Shown here piece after piece: positions 1 through 6,232 of a stretch of DNA of 9,007 bases. Location: the NCBI GenBank assembly GCA_021819025.1, contig JAKASN010000042.1:1-9007 (forward strand), in the 5' to 3' direction. Position numbers and translations under genes: made by a program. Numbering within the stretch: the stretch's first letter is position 1; every line of letters begins with the position of its first letter. The notes beneath the pieces are model-generated. The model was given only the letters and a program-made list of their open reading frames with translations, was not told the DNA's origin and did no database searches. This stretch comes from Actinomycetes bacterium. GTDB taxonomy: Bacteria > Actinomycetota > Acidimicrobiia > Acidimicrobiales > Acidimicrobiaceae.

Positions 1-189
1 GTAGGCGCCGCGTCAAGTCCCAACTTGGGTCCTCAGCTAGTCCTTCTCGACATCTTTGGTGGCAAAGGGCAGATCCGACCAGGTATAACTGCTCAAGCGG
101 ATCGCCGACAACTAAGCTTTTCTGCACTGTTTGGACCGGTCGAGACCGCTGCAGAATTAGGACCCGGAGGCACGGCCCCGATATGGTGA
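1..189 (+). CDS. C-terminal end of an unidentified protein (partial, cut by left edge)
   Basis: Reading frame 1 is open from the first base to a TGA at 187-189, giving about 62 residues that end in GGTAPIW. I do not recognise the family. The segment has no obvious membrane span; it contains the hydrophobic patch LVLLDIFGG and a later LSFSALFGPVE stretch that read like folded protein. The support is positional: the stop overlaps the start of the next gene (ATG at 183, or GTG at 186, which would give a four-base GTGA overlap), as expected for translationally coupled neighbours. A 62-codon open frame can occur by chance in moderately GC-rich DNA, so this stays tentative. The preceding sequence would settle it. 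Confidence 0.4.
   Translation, partial: VGAASSPNLGPQLVLLDIFGGKGQIRPGITAQADRRQLSFSALFGPVETAAELGPGGTAPIW
166..170 (+). promoter_or_regulatory. Ribosome binding site of the phosphodiester glycosidase gene
   Basis: A GGAGG core lies 12 bases before the ATG at 183 and 15 before the GTG at 186. The spacing is long for either, but it favours the ATG. The site lies within the end of the upstream open frame, which fits coupled translation. Confidence 0.45.
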
Positions 190-1211
190 TCGCAAAGAGG
201 AACTGTGCTCAAGCTCAACGTCTCGTTGCGGCGCTTGGGACTTTACTGATCTCCCTAACAGCACTGTTGGGCTTCTTGGTGATGCCGGCGTCGGCAAGCA
301 AACGTCCCGCAGCGCCCAGGTCCGGCGGACCCCGCATGTTGCAATTCCAGGCACTTCATGGAACCACCCTCGGTAGCTACGCGCAACTATGGTACGCGCC
401 GATCAACCTCAGCCCGATGCCGGGCGACAACTACCCTGGTGACGGAACCTGGGCTCCCATTGGCACTTCCTCAGGTGCCGGTAGCGCAGCATTCGTTACT
501 TATGCCAGTGCATATCCGGGAGCTCCCCGAGTTGCGGTGGCATGGCTGAACCAGCAATACGTTCGAAGCGCACTCTATGCGGGAACCTCGCAACCAGGGG
601 GAACTTGGCCAAATCAGGGTGCGATTCCCATCACGGACCAGCCCTCGCTTATCGCGGCCTTCGAAGGCGGATTCATCTTCAACGTAGCCCATGGTGGCTG
701 GTACGAGGCGGGCAACACTGGAGTAACCCTTGTCAATGGAGCCGCCTCGCTGGTGCAGTACGACAACGGGACGCTCGACATCGGCGCCTGGGGAAGCGAC
801 GTCACCATGGGGCCAAACGTCTACGCGGTCCGCCAGAACCTCGTTCCCTTGGTTGCCGATGGCCAAGTCACTCCCGAAGCGCAGTACAATCCCCTCACAA
901 CTTGGGGGTACTCGTTGGGTCAACTTCTTTACACTTGGCGCTCGGGAATCGGCATAACAGCTAACGGCAACTTGATCTGGGTAGGCGGACCGGGCCTTTC
1001 GCCACAGGTACTCGGTGAAGTACTAGTTTGGGCAGGTGCGATACGCGCGATGCAGCTCGACATTAACCCGCTTTGGGTCAACTTTGCGAGCTACACCTAC
1101 CTCCCCGCCTCGGGGATCTCCGGCAACAACCTCTTGGCTTCGATGAGTTATCCGCCCTCGCATTACCTAAGCGGATTCTGGCGCGACTTTGTCGCGGTCT
1201 TTTTGAGGTGA
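183..1211 (+). CDS. Secreted phosphodiester glycosidase (NAGPA-domain) family protein
   Basis: This 342-residue exported protein has a basic N-terminus (K5, R6, R13), a hydrophobic core at about 14-34 and a likely signal peptidase cleavage after A36-S37-A38. The mature part resembles the NAGPA/phosphodiester glycosidase fold. Visible family landmarks are an AWLNQQYVRSALYAGTSQPGG-like segment (120-140), FEGGF at 160-164 where relatives usually have NGGF, GAWGSDV at 201-207, RQNLVPLV at 217-224, WRSGIGIT at 252-259 and AMQLDINPLW at 289-298. The last occupies the place of the LDGGGS motif of the eukaryotic uncovering enzyme. The family hydrolyses sugar phosphodiesters or acts on cell-envelope polysaccharides; the substrate here is unknown. 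ATG at 183 is chosen for its GGAGG; GTG at 186 is the alternative. The start overlaps an upstream open frame, so it may be the second gene of an operon. The 3' end converges with the ABC-F gene. Confidence 0.8.
   Translation: MVIAKRNCAQAQRLVAALGTLLISLTALLGFLVMPASASKRPAAPRSGGPRMLQFQALHGTTLGSYAQLWYAPINLSPMPGDNYPGDGTWAPIGTSSGAGSAAFVTYASAYPGAPRVAVAWLNQQYVRSALYAGTSQPGGTWPNQGAIPITDQPSLIAAFEGGFIFNVAHGGWYEAGNTGVTLVNGAASLVQYDNGTLDIGAWGSDVTMGPNVYAVRQNLVPLVADGQVTPEAQYNPLTTWGYSLGQLLYTWRSGIGITANGNLIWVGGPGLSPQVLGEVLVWAGAIRAMQLDINPLWVNFASYTYLPASGISGNNLLASMSYPPSHYLSGFWRDFVAVFLR
1182..1204 (+). terminator. Intrinsic terminator inside the end of the phosphodiester glycosidase gene
   Basis: A perfect 6-bp stem, CGCGAC (1182-1187) and GTCGCG (1191-1196), closes a TTT loop and is followed after three bases by five T residues (1200-1204). 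This is the classic rho-independent layout. It lies within the last codons of the plus-strand gene, whose stop is at 1209-1211, probably because the convergent gene ends at 1227 and leaves no intergenic room. Read on the other strand it has no T-tract after the stem, so it should act for the plus strand only. Confidence 0.65.
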
Positions 1212-1226
1212 TGCGTGATGGGGCAC

Positions 1227-2831
1227 TCAGGCAAGTTCGATAAGTTCGAGATATTCGTCCGAGAAGTAGTCGATGGTTCCCTCTGGAAGCATGAGAACGC
1301 GATCAGGATTGAGCATCCGCGCGAAGTTGGCATCGTGGGTCACACAGATCATGGTGCCCTTCCATTGCGAGAGAGACTTGGATATCGCGTTGCGCGACTC
1401 AGGATCGAGGTTGTTGGTCGGTTCGTCAAGGAGCAACAAGTTATGTCGGCCCGCCACGAGAAGAGCTAAGGCCAGCTTGGTCTTCTCACCTCCCGATAGC
1501 GTCCCCGAGGGCTGACGAACCACTTCGCCGGCAAGTCCGAATGCCGCTAGTGTCGCCATGGCGTCGGTAAGTGCCAAGCCTTTGGCAATGGTCTGCTCGA
1601 GCGGAGAGGCGGCAAAGTCAAGCTCTTCGTGTTCCTGGGCGAAATAGCCAATGCTGACACGATCCGAGTAAACCACGCTACCGAGATCAGTCGCTGCGCG
1701 GCCCGAGAGAAGCTGGAGCAACGTCGTCTTTCCCGCGCCGTTGAGGCCCGCCACCAAGAAGCGCTCGCCGCGCTCGATGACAAACTCGACGTCCTCAAAG
1801 ACGGTATGAGTTCCATACCCCTTGCAAAGGCCATCGGCTTCCACCACGATCCTTCCGCAAGGTAGCGGATCCGGCATCTTGGCGGTAACTTTGACAGTCT
1901 GGCCGCGCTTAGGGGTCTCGTCGAGGGTATCTCTGATGCGTTCGGCTCTCGAATCCAGCGATTTGGCAACACGGGCCCGTGAGGCGGTCTGATGGCGCAT
2001 TGAATCAGCAAGGCGGGTGAGCCGGTTGAGCTCTTCCATGGATCGCCTCGTGATCTGGGCCTGTTGACGTCGCCTTTCAGCGATTGCCCGCTGATAAGAG
2101 CTATAGTTGCCGCGAAAGTCGATCAAGTCACCGTCTCCGCTCCCGCGCTCGAGATGAAAGATCCGGTTGATCGACTCGTCAAGGAGTTCCAAGTCGTGGC
2201 TCACTACCACAAGTACCCCCGGATAGCTCTTCAGGTACCCAAGCAGCCAGGTCTTGGCGTCGATATCGAGGTGGTTAGTGGGCTCATCGAGCAGGAGCAC
2301 TTCAGAGCCACCGAAAAGAATCCTCGCAAGCTCGACGCGGCGGCGCTCACCTCCGGAAATCTCCGTCAGGGCAAGATGGAAGCGGTCCTCCTTGAGGCCA
2401 AGGCCCATGAGCAGCGCCTTAGCTTCGGCCTCGGCCCGATAGCCGTCACGGTGTTCAAACTCCTCCATAAGCCGGGTGTAACGATTGATGTTCTTCTCGC
2501 TGTGGTCGGTCTCCAGGCTGGCGCGAACTCGCTCCATCGATGCTGAAAGCTCTCCCAGTTCGCGACCGGCAAGAACTCGCGTAAGAGCAGAAATTGGCGT
2601 CGCAGCACGGTCGAACAAAGTGTCCTGCCCGAGATAGCCCATATTCCCCTGCACCGTGACACTGCCTTTGGATGCCTTGGCCGCACCAGCAATCACTTTG
2701 AGGAGGCTGGTTTTGCCGGCGCCGTTACGCCCCACCAACCCAACTTTGCTTCCCGCCCCAAGTGAGAAAGTCAACTCATCGACGATCAGTTTGCCGCCTA
2801 CTTCCACGGTCAGTCCAGCAACGCTAATCAA
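1227..2831 (-). CDS. ABC-F family ATPase (duplicated ATP-binding cassette, soluble)
   Basis: This 534-residue protein has two ABC domains and no membrane segments. Domain 1: Walker A GRNGAGKTS at 34-42, signature SGGE at 159-162, Walker B VLLLDE at 178-183 with PTNHLD, and H-loop His212. Domain 2: Walker A GLNGAGKTT at 362-370, signature SGGE at 446-449, Walker B LLLLDE at 465-470 with PTNNLD, and H-loop His499. A charged Arg/Gln-rich linker at about 245-315 is the inter-domain segment that reaches into the ribosome in this family. Both ATPase sites look intact. ABC-F proteins bind the ribosomal E site and act in translation control, or in protection from ribosome-targeting antibiotics. Nothing here decides between the two, although the linker is not notably long and there is no C-terminal extension. 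The start is TTG at 2829-2831, preceded by a good GGGGAG. No in-frame ATG lies just upstream. It sits 107 bp after marP with its own candidate promoter. Confidence 0.93.
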   Translation of the reverse strand: MISVAGLTVEVGGKLIVDELTFSLGAGSKVGLVGRNGAGKTSLLKVIAGAAKASKGSVTVQGNMGYLGQDTLFDRAATPISALTRVLAGRELGELSASMERVRASLETDHSEKNINRYTRLMEEFEHRDGYRAEAEAKALLMGLGLKEDRFHLALTEISGGERRRVELARILFGGSEVLLLDEPTNHLDIDAKTWLLGYLKSYPGVLVVVSHDLELLDESINRIFHLERGSGDGDLIDFRGNYSSYQRAIAERRRQQAQITRRSMEELNRLTRLADSMRHQTASRARVAKSLDSRAERIRDTLDETPKRGQTVKVTAKMPDPLPCGRIVVEADGLCKGYGTHTVFEDVEFVIERGERFLVAGLNGAGKTTLLQLLSGRAATDLGSVVYSDRVSIGYFAQEHEELDFAASPLEQTIAKGLALTDAMATLAAFGLAGEVVRQPSGTLSGGEKTKLALALLVAGRHNLLLLDEPTNNLDPESRNAISKSLSQWKGTMICVTHDANFARMLNPDRVLMLPEGTIDYFSDEYLELIELA

Positions 2832-2855
2832 GAAGTCTCCCCGAAAACGGATTTG

Positions 2856-2887
2856 GTGCCATGGCGTGCGCGGTAGAGCGCTGGCAC
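2856..2887 (-). promoter_or_regulatory. Leader hairpin upstream of the ABC-F gene
   Basis: On the minus strand, GTGCCA followed directly by GCGC pairs with GCGC and TGGCAC, a 10-bp stem interrupted by one 6-base bulge (ACGCCA) and closed by a TCTACC loop. It ends about a dozen bases before the GGGGAG ribosome binding site. It lacks an immediate T-run, so it is a poor classical terminator for marP. It fits a 5' leader structure of the ABC-F transcript better, since several ABC-F genes are known to be controlled by leader attenuation. The pairing is seen directly; the function is inferred. Confidence 0.4.
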
Positions 2888-2897
2888 AGAAACATCT

Positions 2898-2903
2898 ATT
2901 CTA
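2898..2903 (-). promoter_or_regulatory. Candidate -10 box for the ABC-F gene
   Basis: The minus strand reads TAGAAT here, fitting the actinobacterial TANNNT -10 pattern. A transcript would start near 2891, just before the leader hairpin. I see no convincing -35 element (TTCCAT sits 16 bases upstream and is weak), so this is suggestive only. Confidence 0.3.
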
Positions 2904-2938
2904 ATCGGCGAGGCCAGAAATGGAACTCAGCATCGGGA

Positions 2939-4150
2939 CTAAGCTGCGCAAGCTCCGGTGCTTACCGCCGACGTGGCACTGTTAGCAGCACTTATTTGCC
3001 GGGCAACCGCTGGCATCGCCAGTGCAAAGCCTACGTCAGGGTTAGTAGTTGACCGGGAAAAGACCACGCCGATAACCTGGCCGGCGAGATCAAGCAGTGG
3101 GCCACCGGAGTTACCGGGCCGAATGATAGCTTCAAGCTCATAGACGAGACGGTCGGTAATCGCCTGGTTGTAGATGTCGCGACCTTGGGCTTCAAAGACG
3201 TCCATCACCCCGGCAGAAGATGACGTAAGCGGACCGCCGCCCGGATAACCCAATACCACGCCCATCTCGCCGCGCGGTTGAACTGTGGTATCGAGTGGCA
3301 GAACCGCCTCGTTGAGACCCTCGGTACGCAACACCGCGATGTCGAGCTCGGGATTGAAAGACACTACCACCGCGGGGTGCTGACCGGAGCTGTCAAAGAT
3401 GGAGATGTTGTGAGTACCTGCGACGACGTGCGCATTGGTTACCACCTCGTTGGGTCCCACCACAAAGCCAGAACCCTCTTGGATCTGTCCGCATCCGATT
3501 CCCTCGATCTTGACGACGGAATTTTCCACCTTGGTCACCACCGCGTTGACTTGTTGTTGGTTCGGCAGAGCGACTGGACCTGCGATGCTAGGGGGCAAGG
3601 AGGCAAATACCGGAGGAAAGCCGGCGGAATCCACATAGGCCTGGATACGGGAAAAGACCGTGGGGGTAGGAGGCATGGCCTTAGTAACGGTCTTTATGAT
3701 CCGGGAACTCGCGACCTGAGACGAAAGTGCCGCAAAGGGAAGATTTACCACGATCGAGGCGATTATCCATACCACGAGGAGGGTGGCAACTACCGCAACT
3801 GCTCCTCCGATCCCGGCGTCGACTCCCGCGAGGTGATAGCGGCTCAGACGCGCGCCGACGAGATTCCCCAGGTGTCGACCAAGTCCACCCACTACCGAGG
3901 CACAGCCAAAGATAATCAAGAGAAGGACAGCGCTGCGTAGCAAGCCCGAGGAAACCAGGCTGGCGATGCGGGGGGCAATATAAGCGCCCAAAAAGAGGCC
4001 GATCCAAAAGCCACCGTAAGATCCAAGTTGGACAGCTGCACCAAGTTGGGCTCCTCGCACTGCGGCGTAGCCCACTCCCACCAAAATCAGCAAATCCACC
4101 CAGTTAAATCCGCCCAAAAACGCCAGAATCTCAGTGTGGAGGAAAAACAA
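2939..4150 (-). CDS. marP: MarP-type membrane-anchored serine protease (CvpA-like plus trypsin-like domains)
   Basis: This 403-residue protein combines an N-terminal CvpA-like membrane domain with about four hydrophobic spans (roughly 17-31, 43-60, 70-90 and 110-140) and a periplasmic trypsin-fold protease (about 195-403). The catalytic triad is visible: His241 in TNAHVV, Asp270 in NPELDIAVL and Ser348 in RPGNSGGPL. Cys220 and Cys401, close to the C-terminus (STGACAA), occupy the positions of the Cys214-Cys395 disulfide of Mycobacterium tuberculosis MarP. His, Asp and both cysteines sit at +6 relative to that protein and the serine at +5, and the total length is nearly the same. MarP lets mycobacteria keep their internal pH in acid and resist oxidative stress by cleaving cell-wall hydrolase partners; the same role here is inferred. 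The longest start is TTG at 4148-4150, with an in-frame TAG four codons upstream and only a weak TTAGG. An internal TTG at residue 12 would align better with the mycobacterial N-terminus. Confidence 0.9.
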   Translation of the reverse strand: MFFLHTEILAFLGGFNWVDLLILVGVGYAAVRGAQLGAAVQLGSYGGFWIGLFLGAYIAPRIASLVSSGLLRSAVLLLIIFGCASVVGGLGRHLGNLVGARLSRYHLAGVDAGIGGAVAVVATLLVVWIIASIVVNLPFAALSSQVASSRIIKTVTKAMPPTPTVFSRIQAYVDSAGFPPVFASLPPSIAGPVALPNQQQVNAVVTKVENSVVKIEGIGCGQIQEGSGFVVGPNEVVTNAHVVAGTHNISIFDSSGQHPAVVVSFNPELDIAVLRTEGLNEAVLPLDTTVQPRGEMGVVLGYPGGGPLTSSSAGVMDVFEAQGRDIYNQAITDRLVYELEAIIRPGNSGGPLLDLAGQVIGVVFSRSTTNPDVGFALAMPAVARQISAANSATSAVSTGACAA

Positions 4151-4251
4151 GAGCGAAACCTAACAACTTTGGCGGCGGATAGCGTCTCGGACAGTCTAGG
4201 CCGACTTGGTGAATCCGAACTTGCAATGCTGCTCGCAAAGGTGAAGCGCCT

Positions 4252-6054
4252 CTACTCGGCAATCAGCTCAAGCTGAGTGTCGATCTGCTCTTTCTCCATC
4301 GGCTGGCCGAGGTGAAATCCCTGAACCCGATCGATCTCCAAGCGCCGCATCATGCGAATCTGTTCCGCGCGTTCGACTCCTACGCCGATCACTTCGGCAT
4401 CTAGCGAGTGCGCCAGAGAGACCAGGCCCGAGAGCACCCCAAAAGAGCGGCCGGACTCGTTGAGTCCGAGCATCAGGGAGCGGTCCAGCTTCACTTGTGC
4501 GACCTCATAGCGCGAGAAGAGCCCGAGCGCGGAAGTGCCGGCACCGAACTCATCTACACTCAAGGCGATACCCGCTTCGGTCAAGCGCGCGATCGAGGCG
4601 TGACATTGTGCCTCGGGGTTCGCAGAGACCGTCCCTAATTCAATAAATACCGCATTCTTGTCGAGTTCAAGAGAAACTACCCGCTCGATAAGCTCGTCCA
4701 TCAACTCTGACTCGTCCAGTTCATCACCGGACAAGTTGATTCCAAGGGTCATGCGTATCGCGGGGTAAGACCTCCGCCAGCTCGAAAGCGCGTCCAAGGC
4801 CTTGGTAGCCACTTGTGAGCCGAGCCGCGGCAACCTGCCGATCTCCTTGGCGACGGGGATGAAATCGGCGGGCATAATCAGGCCCCCGTCGGGATTTCGC
4901 ATCCTAACGAGTGCCTCGACACCACCGATCCTACCGGTATCCAAGGAGAAGATTGGCTGGAAAAGCACCACTAACTCCTCAGAGTCGATGGACTTGCGCA
5001 CTTCATTCTCGAAGCTTCGCCGAGTCCGAGCATCAAAGGAATGACTCTCTGCGCTGACATTTTCCACGAAGTACTCCACTTTGGACGCGCCTCGGCTCTT
5101 GGCGCGGTCTTTAGCGGTAATCGCTCGCGAGAAAAGTTCCTCGGCATCAAGGGTTGCGTCGGTGGCCAGGGCGATACCGATGCACGCAGTAACTACCACC
5201 TCCTCACCGTCGGGCGCCACGACCGGGGAGTCGAGAATCGATCGTAGCGTTCGAGTAATCATCTCCACTTGGGAGGATTCCACCACGCCCAGACACAACA
5301 ACCCGAAGCGGTCCTCGTCAAGGTAGGCGACGGGATAGACCCCGCCCAGGGCATCTTCAAAACGGTGAGCCACCACTCCGAGAACTTTTGATGCGCCAGC
5401 TGAGCCGAGCGCTTTGACAATGAGACTGAAACGGTCGATGTCTACGACAAGAAGCGCGAGTCCCTCGAGGTCCCCACCCAGCGCAGGCCTATTGCGCTCA
5501 TACTCATAAAAGAGATAGTCCCGCTGATAAAGGCCGGTTAAGGGGTTAATAGCAAAGCTGGGATAGCTGCTGTTAGGAGGAGCATTCACCGCCGATGATT
5601 CGTCTGCGGAATCTCTCGGACCGTATTCGTCGGCAAAAGAGAGGTCGCCATCGGTGCTGGCATCCGCGAGCGGCCCAAGCACTTCGATCTCGATCACGTA
5701 GGTATCACTTTTCGCACGTGAGGCTCTGTCTCCGGCCACCTTAGAGCGCACCAACAACTTGAAGAGGCGGTAATCACCAGGCCCGCAGAGGATCCTCGCG
5801 TCAAGCTCGGTGGAGTCCATAGACTCCCAAAAGATCGAGATTCCATCAGCGACCAGATCGGCATCGTCGGGATGGATCACGCTCGATAGGTTGACACCCG
5901 CCAATTCCTCGTTAGCGTATCCCAAAACTTCTTCCGCAGCTCGAGAGAGGAGCAAGATCTTACCGCTGGCACGGTCGATCTCAATCTCAGCGATCGCTGA
6001 CTCGTCGGCGAATTCGCCTTCAACCTCGGCTTTGGTGTCGATGCGGGGACTCAT
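4252..6054 (-). CDS. PAS-GGDEF-EAL protein with degenerate catalytic motifs
   Basis: Three cytoplasmic modules occur in order: a PAS domain (about 15-127, with EEVLGYANEEL and IHPDDADLV), an acidic Ser/Asp-rich linker (about 128-165), a GGDEF domain (about 170-330, starting NPLTGLYQRDYL) and an EAL domain (about 350-595). There is no membrane segment. The GGDEF signature is DEDRF at 246-250, so cyclase activity is unlikely. The EAL domain keeps E380 of EAL, N440, E472, K522, E561 and Q578. However, DDFG reads DEFG (501-504), the loop-6 glutamate of ExTE is T475, and AEGVE reads GVGVE with V558 at the proposed general base. It may bind c-di-GMP, or sense through PAS, rather than hydrolyse it. 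I chose ATG at 6052-6054, with a GGTG six bases upstream; GTG at 6063 in the same frame adds three residues. Its start overlaps the stop of a 38-codon open frame (ATGA). Confidence 0.9.
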   Translation of the reverse strand: MSPRIDTKAEVEGEFADESAIAEIEIDRASGKILLLSRAAEEVLGYANEELAGVNLSSVIHPDDADLVADGISIFWESMDSTELDARILCGPGDYRLFKLLVRSKVAGDRASRAKSDTYVIEIEVLGPLADASTDGDLSFADEYGPRDSADESSAVNAPPNSSYPSFAINPLTGLYQRDYLFYEYERNRPALGGDLEGLALLVVDIDRFSLIVKALGSAGASKVLGVVAHRFEDALGGVYPVAYLDEDRFGLLCLGVVESSQVEMITRTLRSILDSPVVAPDGEEVVVTACIGIALATDATLDAEELFSRAITAKDRAKSRGASKVEYFVENVSAESHSFDARTRRSFENEVRKSIDSEELVVLFQPIFSLDTGRIGGVEALVRMRNPDGGLIMPADFIPVAKEIGRLPRLGSQVATKALDALSSWRRSYPAIRMTLGINLSGDELDESELMDELIERVVSLELDKNAVFIELGTVSANPEAQCHASIARLTEAGIALSVDEFGAGTSALGLFSRYEVAQVKLDRSLMLGLNESGRSFGVLSGLVSLAHSLDAEVIGVGVERAEQIRMMRRLEIDRVQGFHLGQPMEKEQIDTQLELIAE

Positions 6055-6203
6055 GGTTTGCACCAGGTAAGGTCGCGAATCGATGGATCGATTACTCCTA
6101 CGACCGCGGAACCTCGTGGCCCCCGGGCCGTAACTTCAAACTTCAAAAAATGTTCAAGCCCGGACATAAACTGCCTATCGGCACATCCCTGGGCAAGGAT
6201 TAG

Positions 6204-6232
6204 AAAAAAAATGTTACCACTTTGCTTAAGTG
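6204..6232 (-). terminator. Weak candidate terminator after the peroxiredoxin-like gene
   Basis: On the minus strand, CACTT and AAGTG form a 5-bp stem around the loop AAGCA, overlapping the TAA stop at 6226-6228. Six bases later comes a run of eight T (6204-6211 on the plus strand as A). The stem is short and AT-rich and the spacer is long, so termination would be inefficient at best and read-through into the GGDEF-EAL gene is plausible. Confidence 0.25.

Noticed and set aside
471..964. Open frames in other frames within the phosphodiester glycosidase gene
   Set aside because: All overlap the conserved NAGPA-like frame, which has a signal peptide and family motifs; the alternatives show none.
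2064..2546. 160-codon plus-strand open frame opposite the ABC-F gene
   Set aside because: It is the antisense of conserved ABC motifs (signature 1 and Walker B region) and has no ribosome binding site or recognisable domain.
2861..2890. A GGTAGAGCGC stretch resembling a tRNA D-arm on the plus strand
   Set aside because: No matching acceptor stem, anticodon arm or TTCRANNC T-loop is found around it; the bases are explained by the leader hairpin.
3278..3940. 220-codon plus-strand open frame opposite marP
   Set aside because: The translation is His/Arg/Gly-rich without family features, and the opposite strand encodes an unmistakable protease with all catalytic residues.
4151..4251. 101-bp gap between the GGDEF-EAL and marP genes, examined for a promoter or terminator
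   Set aside because: A TAGACT hexamer on the minus strand is the only -10-like element and no -35 or stem with T-run supports it; not called.
6121..6160. GC-rich CCCCGGGCCG followed by an A-run, considered as a terminator or regulatory site
   Set aside because: No extended stem beyond the short self-complementary CCCGGG could be built, and it falls inside the possible short coding frame.
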